64,000 nucleotides of DNA from Sphingomonas faeni (GTDB lineage: Bacteria; Pseudomonadota; Alphaproteobacteria; Sphingomonadales; Sphingomonadaceae), in the NCBI RefSeq assembly GCF_030817315.1, contig NZ_JAUSZF010000001.1:1782501-1846500 (forward strand). The letters are read 5' to 3'. Made by a program: the position numbers and the translations under genes. This document shows positions 50,952-58,279 of this stretch, piece by piece. Below the pieces are notes generated by a model. The model worked only from the letters and a program-made list of their open reading frames with translations, had not been told where the DNA came from and searched no databases. Each line of letters begins with the position of its first letter. The first letter of the stretch is position 1.

Positions 50952-53628
50952 CCTGCTCTCCCGTCACCTTCGCCCAGAACTGGCGAACCTCCTGCCGGGT
51001 CGATTCGAGCGTGGCAACCACCGCCGCCCAGTCCGTCACGCCGATCGCGCGGGCGATGAGGTCCTCGGTCGCGTGCCCCGGCGGCGCGGCATCGGGGGCG
51101 ACGAGCCGCAGCGTTACCAGCAGACGCGTGAGGACATCATGCGCCGGGCGGAGCGTCGGCGGGACGAGGCCTTCGCGAATCAACGCATCGATCGCACCGC
51201 CGAGATTTGGGTCGAACCCGGTCCTGTTCACGAGCTGAACGACATGCGTTGCGAATTCGAGATCGACGAGGCCACCGGGGAGCAGCTTGGCATCGAGCGC
51301 GCCCTTGGGCGGCTTGTGCGCGGCCATGTCGCTACGCATCGTGCGGGCGTCGGCGATCACGTCGCGCGCTGGTCGGTCGCCTTCGAGCACGTCGCGGACA
51401 ATCAACGCAACGGCATCCCGAGCGGCGACAGATCCGAACACCGGGCGAGCACGCGTGAGCGCCATGTGCTCCCAGGTCCAGGCATCCTCGCGCTGGTAGC
51501 GGGCGAAGCTGTCGAACGTGACGACCAGTGGCCCCTGCCCGCCCGACGGCCGCAACCGGGTGTCGATCTGGTACAGCGGGCCCGCCGCCGTCGCGACCGA
51601 CAGCGCCCCGGTCAGTCGCTGTGCCAGACGATTATAGTAAAGCGTTGCACCGAGCGGTTTTGGCCCGTCGGACTCGGCAGCGAAATCGCCCGTAAACAGA
51701 TAGATGAGATCGAGGTCGGACGCGTGCGTGAGCATCGCGCCGCCCATTCGGCCTAGCGCGAGCACGACGAGTTCGCTGTCCGGTACGCGGCCGTGGACCT
51801 TCGCGAATTCCTCGATCGTCGCACTTGCAAGGACGCCGATCGCGGCCTCGGCGACCCGCGCATACCCTGCCGCGACGTCGAGCGGATCGGACGCGCCGGC
51901 GACGATCTGTGCCCCGAGCGCGAAACGCAGTTCGCCGACCACCCGGCGGACATGGTCTAGTCGAGACTGATAATCGCCGCCCGTCTCACCCGCGCGCATG
52001 ATGACCTCGAGTGCGGCAACGTCGCCGACCGGTTCGAACGCGGTCGCGTCGATCAGGCCGTCGAGCAAATCTGGGCGGCGTCCCAGATCGTCTGCGAGCG
52101 TCGGCGCGTGGCTGAGGATGGCGGCAAGCAACGTGGCCAAGCCCGGCCGCGCCTCCAACAAGCGGAAGATGTTGATCGCGCTCGGCAGGCGTTCGAGCAA
52201 CGCGTCCAGGCGGAGCAGCGCCGCCTGGGGGACCGGCGCGGCCGCGAACGCCGGAACGAGTGTCGGCAATACCGCCTCCAGCGCCTCACGCGCGGCCGGA
52301 CTGCGGAGCGCGGGATAGGCGCCGCCCCGCCACGCTTCGATCCGTCGCCGTGCCGATTCGGGATCGTCGAAGCCCGCCTCGACGAGATCCGCTTCCAGCG
52401 TCACGACGTCGCGCGAGAATGCGGGACGTACGGTATCGTCGAGCGCGTCGTATATCCGGCCGGTCGCGGTAACGCGCGGTTCGAGCAGCGCCAACAGCGC
52501 GCCCGCATCGTCGAGCCCGTGCAGTTTCGCCACGCGGTCGAGCGCATCACCGGTCGGCAATGCGTGCGTCTGGCGATCGTCGATCATCTGCACCCGGTGC
52601 TCTATCGTTCGGAGCAACGTGTAGCCAGCGATCAGCGCCTGCGATTCGTCGCTGCGGATCCATCCAGCCTCGGCCAACCGAGCGAGCGCGTCGCGCGTTG
52701 CGGGTACCCGCACCGATCGATCACGCCCGCCGTGAATCAACTGGTGGATCTGCGCGAAGAACTCGGCTTCCCGGATGCCGCCGCGTCCGCGCTTCAAGTC
52801 GTAGCCGGGGCCGAACGCCTGGCCTTGCGAATGGTGATCGCGGATACGGGCGGAGATACCGCGGATTTCGCCGATAGCGCCGAAGTCGAGTGCGCGGCGC
52901 CACACGAACGGCCTGATCGCTTCGAGAAACCGCTGGCCCAGCGCGATGTCCCCTGCCGCCGCGCGCGCACGAATGAAGGCGGCGCGTTCCCATGGCAGCG
53001 CTTGTGCTTCGTAATAGCCGATCGCGGCATCGACCGGCAATGCGATCGGCGTGATCTCGGGCGAGGGCCGCAGGCGGAGGTCGACGCGCAGAACGTAGCC
53101 GTCGCCGTCGCGTGCCTGGAGCAGTTCGACGACGCGCTTGCCGATCCTGACCGCCGCCTGCTCCGGCTCTTCGCGCGGTCGACGGGGCAACGTCTCGGGA
53201 TCGAACAGCAGAATAGGGTCGATATCCGAGGAATAGTTGAGTTCGCCGCTTCCCTGCTTGCCGAGCGCGATCGCGGTGAAGCCGATGGGTTCGGCACCGG
53301 GCGTACGCTCTTCGATCGCGGTACGGATCGCGGTGTCGAGCGCGTAGTCGGCGAAATCGGTCAGCGCGCCGGTTACGGCGGTAAGGTCCAATATGCCCGC
53401 GAGATCGCCGATCGCAACGTTGAGCGCCATCGCACGCCGTTCGATGCGCAACCGCTTGGCAACCGGCATACCGGGCTCGACGCTCGACCACGACAGATCG
53501 AGCCGGCCCGTTGCAAGCGACTTTGCCAGAACAGGTTCGCGGTCGAGTATAAGCGAAAGAAACGGCGACAAAAGTCGCGCGCGCGCGATGGCGTCGTTTA
53601 TCGCCACTTCATGGGAGACTAAAGACAT
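50944..53628 (-). CDS. glnE: Bifunctional glutamine synthetase adenylyltransferase/deadenylyltransferase
   Basis: GlnE (894 aa) adds or removes AMP on glutamine synthetase in response to PII. Two nucleotidyltransferase halves are visible: IALGKQGSGELNYSSDIDPI (about 122-141, the deadenylylating side) and LALGRMGGAMLTHASDLDLI (near 635, the adenylylating side), each followed by its helical domain (for example LRTIEHRVQMIDDRQTHALP). A C-terminal GLVDLEFATHVVQL is typical. The length is shorter than the roughly 945-1000 aa of many GlnE proteins but both catalytic centres are present. It overlaps bcp. Confidence 0.94.
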   Translation of the reverse strand: MSLVSHEVAINDAIARARLLSPFLSLILDREPVLAKSLATGRLDLSWSSVEPGMPVAKRLRIERRAMALNVAIGDLAGILDLTAVTGALTDFADYALDTAIRTAIEERTPGAEPIGFTAIALGKQGSGELNYSSDIDPILLFDPETLPRRPREEPEQAAVRIGKRVVELLQARDGDGYVLRVDLRLRPSPEITPIALPVDAAIGYYEAQALPWERAAFIRARAAAGDIALGQRFLEAIRPFVWRRALDFGAIGEIRGISARIRDHHSQGQAFGPGYDLKRGRGGIREAEFFAQIHQLIHGGRDRSVRVPATRDALARLAEAGWIRSDESQALIAGYTLLRTIEHRVQMIDDRQTHALPTGDALDRVAKLHGLDDAGALLALLEPRVTATGRIYDALDDTVRPAFSRDVVTLEADLVEAGFDDPESARRRIEAWRGGAYPALRSPAAREALEAVLPTLVPAFAAAPVPQAALLRLDALLERLPSAINIFRLLEARPGLATLLAAILSHAPTLADDLGRRPDLLDGLIDATAFEPVGDVAALEVIMRAGETGGDYQSRLDHVRRVVGELRFALGAQIVAGASDPLDVAAGYARVAEAAIGVLASATIEEFAKVHGRVPDSELVVLALGRMGGAMLTHASDLDLIYLFTGDFAAESDGPKPLGATLYYNRLAQRLTGALSVATAAGPLYQIDTRLRPSGGQGPLVVTFDSFARYQREDAWTWEHMALTRARPVFGSVAARDAVALIVRDVLEGDRPARDVIADARTMRSDMAAHKPPKGALDAKLLPGGLVDLEFATHVVQLVNRTGFDPNLGGAIDALIREGLVPPTLRPAHDVLTRLLVTLRLVAPDAAPPGHATEDLIARAIGVTDWAAVVATLESTRQEVRQFWAKVTGEQDG

Positions 53629-53703
53629 CAGTCGTCGCTATATCGACTGCTGCACAGTGTCACGACAAAGCAACGAAATCGAAAGTTGCCCGTTGTAGCG
53701 GGC

Positions 53704-53886
53704 ATGACTTACGCATCTTGCATCACAGGCCGAGACGATAATGGCCATCACGTCGTACGATCACCGCGTGCCACTGACGCGATCGGTCAGTCACTACGGA
53801 ATGCGTTCGACAATGCATGCTTGGTACCAGAGGACATGGCATCGATGCTGCGGCGTCTAGACCGCACGCCGCACTGCATCAACTGA
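53704..53886 (+). CDS. Candidate second NepR-like anti-sigma factor
   Basis: A 60-aa ORF whose second half reads IGQSLRNAFDNACLVPEDMA then SMLRRLD. Compared with the NepR at 55935 (GSALRSVYQKTVDETIPDD then LLDLLGKLD) it keeps G-x-x-L-R-x-x-[YF], P-[DE]-D and L-x-[KR]-L-D, with two residues fewer in the link between the two helices. It is the only gene candidate between glnE and ecfG and ends 13 bp from the ecfG stop, tail to tail. The start is ATG 53704 with a weak Shine-Dalgarno. Paralogous NepR proteins are known in other sphingomonads. Assignment by eye from a short motif; moderate confidence. Confidence 0.6.
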   Translation: MTYASCITGRDDNGHHVVRSPRATDAIGQSLRNAFDNACLVPEDMASMLRRLDRTPHCIN

Positions 53887-53899
53887 ACCAGTGCGGAGA

Positions 53900-54547
53900 T
53901 CAGCGTCCCCGGCTGAGCTCTTCAACGTCACCCATGATCGAATCAAGCGCCGTCTTGGACGTATCGGTTTCATGGTCGCGACGCGACGGAAGCGAGCCGT
54001 CCGTTAAGATCGTCTCCAGCGCAACACGTCCGCGAGCTACCCGGCTCTTGATTGTCCCGACAGCGACACTGCAGATTTCTGCGGCTTCTTCATAGGCGAA
54101 GCCACCAGCGCCCACGAGAATGAGGGCTTCACGCTGGGGTTGCGGCAGATGCATCAACGCGCGCTGCATGTCGCCGAGCTCGACGTGGCGATCCTGACTT
54201 GCGGGTGCTGCGAGGATGCGATCCGCGACAAGATCGTCCCACTCGCCTTTGAAGCGGGCGCGTCGCATCTGCGAGAGATACAAGTTGCGGAGGATGATGA
54301 AGGTCCATGCTCGCATGTTCGTACCCGCCTGGAAGCGGAGACGTGCGGCCCAGGCTTTCAGCAAAGTCTCCTGGACCAGATCGTCCGCGAGATCGCGGCT
54401 TCCCGACAAGGACCGACCGAACGCACGTAGATGCGGGATCACCTGCGCGAGTTGAACCTTGAACTCGGCATCCGACAGCGAGACATGCTCGACCGGCGCG
54501 ACAACGTCATCGTTTTCGTCATCCACGGGCAAAGCAGGCTGGGTCAT
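53900..54547 (-). CDS. ecfG: General stress response sigma factor EcfG
   Basis: A 215-aa ECF sigma factor of the EcfG (ECF15) group. Region 2 reads AFGRSLSGSRDLADDLVQET then LLKAWAARLRFQAGTNMRAW with FIILRNLYLSQMRR. Region 4 reads LPQPQREALILVGAGGFAYE then EAAEICSVAVGTIKSRVARG. The acidic N-terminus (VDDENDDVVAPVEHVSLSDAE) and the neighbouring phyR and nepR make the assignment firm. The ATG 54547 (MTQPALPV) is preferred over an upstream in-frame ATG. It should read GGAAC-N16/17-CGTT promoters such as those at 55816 and 57814. Confidence 0.92.
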   Translation of the reverse strand: MTQPALPVDDENDDVVAPVEHVSLSDAEFKVQLAQVIPHLRAFGRSLSGSRDLADDLVQETLLKAWAARLRFQAGTNMRAWTFIILRNLYLSQMRRARFKGEWDDLVADRILAAPASQDRHVELGDMQRALMHLPQPQREALILVGAGGFAYEEAAEICSVAVGTIKSRVARGRVALETILTDGSLPSRRDHETDTSKTALDSIMGDVEELSRGR

Positions 54548-54643
54548 GGTAATCCGATCAATCCCGATAAAACACTGCCGTGCGAACGCGACAGACATAG
54601 GCGTACGCCGCAGGAAATACCAGCGACGCGCACGCGATCCCGC

Positions 54644-54781
54644 TTAGCGAAGAATTATAAAGCCAAATATAACAATGACCAACACTAGCGAGATCGCCAG
54701 GATGTACCGGGTCATGTGTGGCGTGGCACCTGCTCGTGCATCTTCGGTATCGATGTGAATTGGTTCGTTTGGATCAGCCAT
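54644..54781 (-). CDS. Small single-pass membrane protein between ecfG and phyR
   Basis: A 45-aa ORF: MADPNEPIHIDTEDARAGAT, then PHMTRYILAISLVLVIVIFG and FIILR. A polar acidic N-terminus is followed by one strong membrane helix (about 26-44) ending with an Arg. Codons and the ATG position just downstream of phyR look natural, and the composition is lower in G+C in the helix. I do not recognise the family. Small membrane proteins of this shape occur near sphingomonad stress loci, and co-transcription with phyR or ecfG is likely. Confidence 0.6.
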   Translation of the reverse strand: MADPNEPIHIDTEDARAGATPHMTRYILAISLVLVIVIFGFIILR

Positions 54782-54808
54782 CACCAACAAACTCGCGAAA
54801 GACGTTTT

Positions 54809-54839
54809 GGGTCCGTAACTGTCTTACAGCCACGGACCC
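54809..54839. other. Nested hairpin between phyR and the small membrane ORF
   Basis: GGGTCCGT (54809-54816) and ACGGACCC (54832-54839) pair perfectly, with an inner CTGT-CTT-ACAG stem. No U-run follows on either strand. It lies 19 bp after the phyR stop and may be a processing site or a weak terminator separating phyR from the small ORF and ecfG. Confidence 0.55.
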
Positions 54840-54857
54840 GGATAAGTGCCGTCGACC

Positions 54858-55661
54858 TTAAGCGGTCGGGACGGTCGCCTGATCGAAGAACAGCGCCTGG
54901 CTGATCGCGGCCTTCACGGTCGAACGCTGGAACGGCTTGGTGATCAGGAACGTCGGCTCGGGACGTTCGCCGGTCAGCAACCGCTCAGGGAACGCGGTGA
55001 TGAAAATCACCGGGACTTCGAACTCGGCGAGGATGTCCTTGACCGCGTCGATGCCCGAGCTGTCGTCGGCCAACTGGATATCCGCGAGCACGAGGCCGGG
55101 ACGGGTTTCCATCGCCAGCGCGACCGCCTCGTCACGCGTCACGGCGACGCCGGTGACGTCGTGGCCGAGATCGCGCACGATCGTCTCGATATCCATCGCG
55201 ATGATCGGCTCGTCCTCGATGATAAGGACCTTCGCACGGGTCTGGTTCTCGATCTCGGACAGCGCATCGGCGACCAGATCGTCGACCTCGCTGGTGTCGA
55301 CCTCGATCAGGTACGCGGCGTCCTCGGGCGTGAAGCCTTCCATCGCTGTCAGCAGAAGCGCCTGGCGCGACAGCGGCGTCATCCGGGCGAGACGCGCGCG
55401 GGCAACGGCTTCGTGACCTTCGGCCTCGCTTGCACTCTCGTCGCCGACCTCGTCGAAGTTCGCCGAATTCCAGATCGCCTGGAACATCCGGTACAGGCCG
55501 AGACGGGGATCCACGTCGCGCGGAAATTCCTCCGGCGCGGCGACGATCGCCTCGAGCGTGGCGCGCACATATTTGTCGCCGTGCATCTGGCTGCCGGTCA
55601 GGGCCCGGCCGTAGCGCCGCAAAAAGGGAAGGTGCGGTGCAAGTTGCTGTCCAAGAGACAT
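54858..55661 (-). CDS. phyR: Response regulator PhyR (anti-anti-sigma factor)
   Basis: A 267-aa protein with an N-terminal sigma-like domain (about 1-135; PHLPFLRRYGRALTGSQ, TPLSRQALLLTAMEGFTPED) that binds NepR, and a C-terminal receiver (about 143-265). The receiver has acidic residues E149/D150 in LIIEDEP, phosphoacceptor D194 in LVLADIQLADD, T222 in IFITAFP and K242 in LITKPFQ. On phosphorylation PhyR titrates NepR away from EcfG. The start ATG 55661 (MSLGQQLAPHLPF) is the normal one. Divergent from nepR with a shared upstream region. Confidence 0.96.
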   Translation of the reverse strand: MSLGQQLAPHLPFLRRYGRALTGSQMHGDKYVRATLEAIVAAPEEFPRDVDPRLGLYRMFQAIWNSANFDEVGDESASEAEGHEAVARARLARMTPLSRQALLLTAMEGFTPEDAAYLIEVDTSEVDDLVADALSEIENQTRAKVLIIEDEPIIAMDIETIVRDLGHDVTGVAVTRDEAVALAMETRPGLVLADIQLADDSSGIDAVKDILAEFEVPVIFITAFPERLLTGERPEPTFLITKPFQRSTVKAAISQALFFDQATVPTA

Positions 55662-55815
55662 GGGTAACGTATACTCCCTGATCCTACGCGGCCCCTCATG
55701 TGTCGGGTGGCTCGCGTCATTGCAATGGTGTCGGTCGAAAATGCCCCGTGTCCGCCCCATCGTCGCCAGTTATCGGGCACGACCGAGCGGAGATGCGTAT
55801 TTTTCGCTCGGTCAT

Positions 55816-55840
55816 GGAACCATCCAGATGCTATTTGGTT
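55816..55840 (+). promoter_or_regulatory. EcfG-type promoter of nepR
   Basis: GGAAC (55816-55820), 17 bp, then GTT (55838-55840), that is GGAAC-N16-GGTT, matching the EcfG consensus except the first base of CGTT. It lies about 95 bp before the nepR start, consistent with self-amplification of the circuit. Confidence 0.65.
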
Positions 55841-55934
55841 TCACGAACATCTTTCGCGAGTGTGTAGTCCGGTGCCTGAGGGTACAGTTGTGCTCGCCAT
55901 CACATGATTGGTTTGCGTCGTGCAGGGGGAAGTT

Positions 55935-56099
55935 TTGAGTTTGGGCCACGACACGGAGAAGACAGTGCCTGCCACGAAGCCCGCCAAGGTCCTTGATAAA
56001 GACCAACAAATGGGTTCGGCACTGCGCTCGGTCTATCAGAAGACCGTTGATGAAACGATCCCGGACGATTTGCTCGACCTTCTCGGCAAATTGGACTGA
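55935..56099 (+). CDS. nepR: Anti-sigma factor NepR
   Basis: A 54-aa protein with the NepR core GSALRSVYQKTVDETIPDD followed by LLDLLGKLD: two amphipathic helices around the conserved P-D-D. It sequesters EcfG until PhyR-P binds it. No ATG fits; I place the start at TTG 55935 (then SLGHDTEKTV) behind AGGGGGAAG, with TTG 55941 and GTG 55920 as alternatives. The weak start may keep levels low. The stop overlaps the ATG of the next gene (TGATG). Confidence 0.9.
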   Translation: MSLGHDTEKTVPATKPAKVLDKDQQMGSALRSVYQKTVDETIPDDLLDLLGKLD

Positions 56100-57739
56100 T
56101 GGTGGGCCCCGCGCCCACGCCCCTTACCCCCGCTTCCACTGCCGACATAAAATCTTCGGAGCCTGGACCCACGAGCCAGGGCCGCGTGTCGGCGGCAATC
56201 GGACGGTGGCCGACCGGGGCAAAGCTTTTCCTGATCATCAGCGCCGCGCTCCTGCCGCTCGCGTTGATCGCCGTTTTCGCGACATTGCAGACCACGCGGC
56301 TGGCCGACGCGGAAGCACGCGCACGGTTGCGCGTCACCGCCGACGAGAGCGCGCGGGCGATCGCCATCGAACTGGTCGGCGACATGACCGCCTTGCGTGT
56401 CGCGGTGAACGCGCTGGGCACGGACCCCGCCGATTCGCCGAGTTGCGCACGAGCACAGGGTGTGTTCGCGCAACAATCGTCCGCAGGCACGCGGTTCATC
56501 ATCACCGATCGTGCCGGTCGCGTGCTGTGCGGCGTCCCCCTGCCGAACCCCGTCACCATCCGCCGCGAGGACATGCCGGTCGCGGCAGCTATCGTTCCCG
56601 ACAACGGGCTGATCCTGGCGATATCCGGTCCCGGCGGCGATACGTCCGCCCGCGCCTATTTCCCGCGGGCGTTCCTGGAAAAGATCGGGCGGCCTTCGAC
56701 ACGCGCGTCGGCCTTCAACAGCGCCATCGTCCTCGATGAGGATGCGCTGCACCTGGAGACGATCCCAGACGAGCGGCCGCTCGACCGCATGGAAACGATG
56801 CGGACCGAACTCGGCGTCGCGGGGCTGGCCTTGCGGACGAGCATTCGCAGCGCACCGGTAACGTCGTCGCTGATTGTCGCGATGCTCCTTCCCCTACTGA
56901 TGTGGATAGCCGCCGCGAGCATCGCGTGGTTCGTCGTCGATCGGTTGCTCATTCGTCCGCTGCGGCGTCTGCGCGCCGCCGTGGCCGCGTTCACACCTGG
57001 CGAGGAACTCGACTTCGGCACAGTCCATACCTTGCCGGCACAGGAAATCCGTGAGCTCGGCGAGACGTTCCAGTCGATCAGCCGCACGGTCGCGCTGCAC
57101 GAAGCGGGACTCGCGGAGGGGCTGGTCCGACAGACCAAGCTGACCCGTGAGGTGCATCACCGGGTAAAGAACAACCTGCAGGTGATATCCAGCCTGATCA
57201 ACTTCCACGCGCGCAGTGCGCCGAGCGCCGACGCGACGGCGGCCTATGCATCGATCCAGCGGCGCGTGGATGCTCTGGCTGTGGTCCATCGCAACCATTT
57301 CGCCGAGCTGGAGGAAAACCGCGGGCTGAACTTGCGGACCATGATCGGTGAGCTCTCGGCCAATATCCGCGCCACCACGTCCGACCGATCGCACGGCCTG
57401 GGGATCACTCTCGACGTCGATCCTTATCTGGTGAACCAGGATGTCGCGGTCGCGCTGGCGTTCCTGGCGACCGAGACGATCGAGTTGGCGATCAGTTGCG
57501 ATCCCGCCGCGCAGATCCGGATCGTCGTGAAGCCTGCCGACAAGGTAGCCGATAAACCCGACCGCGCGGTGCTCCGCGTCGTTTCGCGTGCGCTGGTCGA
57601 GAGCGATGCGTTCAGAGAAGCGCTGTCGCGGTACGGTCGCGTCATGGAAGGCCTGTCGCGCCAGTTGCGGTCGCCACTGCACCACGACCCGTTGGTAGGG
57701 GCGTATGAAATCGCTTTTGCGATCACCGGGCGAGACTGA
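56099..57739 (+). CDS. phyP: PhyP-like HisKA_2-type sensor protein with degenerate ATPase region
   Basis: A 546-aa membrane protein next to nepR, the place of PhyP in Sphingomonas. Two membrane helices (about 43-63 and 257-280) flank a periplasmic domain of about 190 aa; a HAMP-like segment follows. The HisKA_2 box is TREVHHRVKNNLQVISSLIN (H354 conserved). The ATPase part that should follow has no recognisable N box (ATETIELAI occupies the NELVTNA position), and no DxGxG or GLG boxes. I therefore expect no kinase activity, consistent with PhyP being described as a negative regulator (phosphatase) of PhyR. Confidence 0.85.
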   Translation: MVGPAPTPLTPASTADIKSSEPGPTSQGRVSAAIGRWPTGAKLFLIISAALLPLALIAVFATLQTTRLADAEARARLRVTADESARAIAIELVGDMTALRVAVNALGTDPADSPSCARAQGVFAQQSSAGTRFIITDRAGRVLCGVPLPNPVTIRREDMPVAAAIVPDNGLILAISGPGGDTSARAYFPRAFLEKIGRPSTRASAFNSAIVLDEDALHLETIPDERPLDRMETMRTELGVAGLALRTSIRSAPVTSSLIVAMLLPLLMWIAAASIAWFVVDRLLIRPLRRLRAAVAAFTPGEELDFGTVHTLPAQEIRELGETFQSISRTVALHEAGLAEGLVRQTKLTREVHHRVKNNLQVISSLINFHARSAPSADATAAYASIQRRVDALAVVHRNHFAELEENRGLNLRTMIGELSANIRATTSDRSHGLGITLDVDPYLVNQDVAVALAFLATETIELAISCDPAAQIRIVVKPADKVADKPDRAVLRVVSRALVESDAFREALSRYGRVMEGLSRQLRSPLHHDPLVGAYEIAFAITGRD

Positions 57740-57813
57740 AGCGCTGAATAGTCCAGCAATTCGGCCGAATGCCGGCAACCGACGCTTTTAATTCGCCATA
57801 GATAAAAAAAGCG

Positions 57814-57838
57814 GGAACCGACTATCGCCGTTGCCGTT
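57814..57838 (+). promoter_or_regulatory. Exact EcfG-consensus promoter
   Basis: GGAAC (57814-57818), a spacer of exactly 16 bp and CGTT (57835-57838). It lies 75 bp after the phyP stop and about 210 bp before the entericidin-like gene. A transcript from here would contain the long hairpin at 57891-57937. Confidence 0.7.
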
Positions 57839-57890
57839 CTACACTTCGGATAGCGACTTTATGCCCCCCCGCTCTCGCTATCCAGAACAC

Positions 57891-57937
57891 AGGCCCGGTA
57901 GCTTCACCCTCCCCCCCTTGGTGAAGTTGCCGGGCCT
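57891..57937. ncRNA. Long hairpin in an EcfG-driven leader; possible small RNA
   Basis: AGGCCCGGTAGCTTCACC (57891-57908) pairs with GGTGAAGTTGCCGGGCCT (57920-57937) over 18 positions with two G-U pairs, around an 11-nt C-rich loop. It follows the EcfG-type promoter by about 50 bp. No U-run follows, so it could be a 5' leader structure of the entericidin-like mRNA, a processed small RNA end, or a chance repeat element. The rest of the 307-bp gap has no supported gene. Confidence 0.45.
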
Positions 57938-58046
57938 CCATTCATTTAATCGGTATCGCTGCGTGACTTGGTTCCGCAGACGGAACGAATGCGGTTCCCG
58001 AACATTCCTCCACGGTGGCATTCAAGCCCTTCTAGGAGGAAGTATC

Positions 58047-58181
58047 ATGCGTAAGTTGGTCGGATTGGCAGTCGTCGCAGGCGCGCTCATGGTTTCGGCA
58101 TGCAACACGATCGAAGGCGCGGGCAAGGACGTGAGCTCGGCGGGCAAGACCGTCGCTAAGACCGCAGACGGCGCCAAGTAA
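58047..58181 (+). CDS. Entericidin-like small lipoprotein
   Basis: A 44-aa lipoprotein: MRKLVGLAVVAGALMVSACN with lipobox VSAC (C19), then TIEGAGKDVSSAGKTVAKTA and a short tail. This is the entericidin A/B (EcnAB) pattern, whose members are stress-linked bacteriolytic or envelope lipoproteins. The start ATG 58047 has a strong Shine-Dalgarno GGAGGA (58035-58040). It is the first gene downstream of an exact EcfG promoter and is followed by a terminator, so it is probably a monocistronic stress gene. Confidence 0.88.
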   Translation: MRKLVGLAVVAGALMVSACNTIEGAGKDVSSAGKTVAKTADGAK

Positions 58182-58203
58182 GCCTTTTGCGCTTATGGTA
58201 AAG

Positions 58204-58242
58204 AAACGGGGCCCTGTGCAGATGCACCAGGCCCCGTTTTCG
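58204..58242 (+). terminator. Intrinsic terminator after the entericidin-like gene
   Basis: ACGGGGCCCTGTGCA, loop, then TGCACCAGGCCCCGTTTT: a strong stem with a T4 tail. It lies about 25 bp after the stop and ahead of the convergent tatC end. Confidence 0.88.
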
Positions 58243-58279
58243 TATCGGCCATCCGTATTCGTATCGGGCTTCGCCCTGC

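Noticed and set aside
57982..58004. A second EcfG -35 (GGAAC at 57982) nearer the entericidin gene
   Set aside because: At 16-17 bp spacing the -10 reads CATT or ATT, not CGTT or GTT. The GGAAC is part of a GTTCCG/CGGAAC palindrome.
57831..58046. N-terminal extension of the entericidin-like protein or a separate upstream ORF
   Set aside because: The frame is open but would place the lipoprotein signal in the middle of the protein. The strong Shine-Dalgarno and lipobox fix the start at 58047, and the open stretch overlaps the hairpin.
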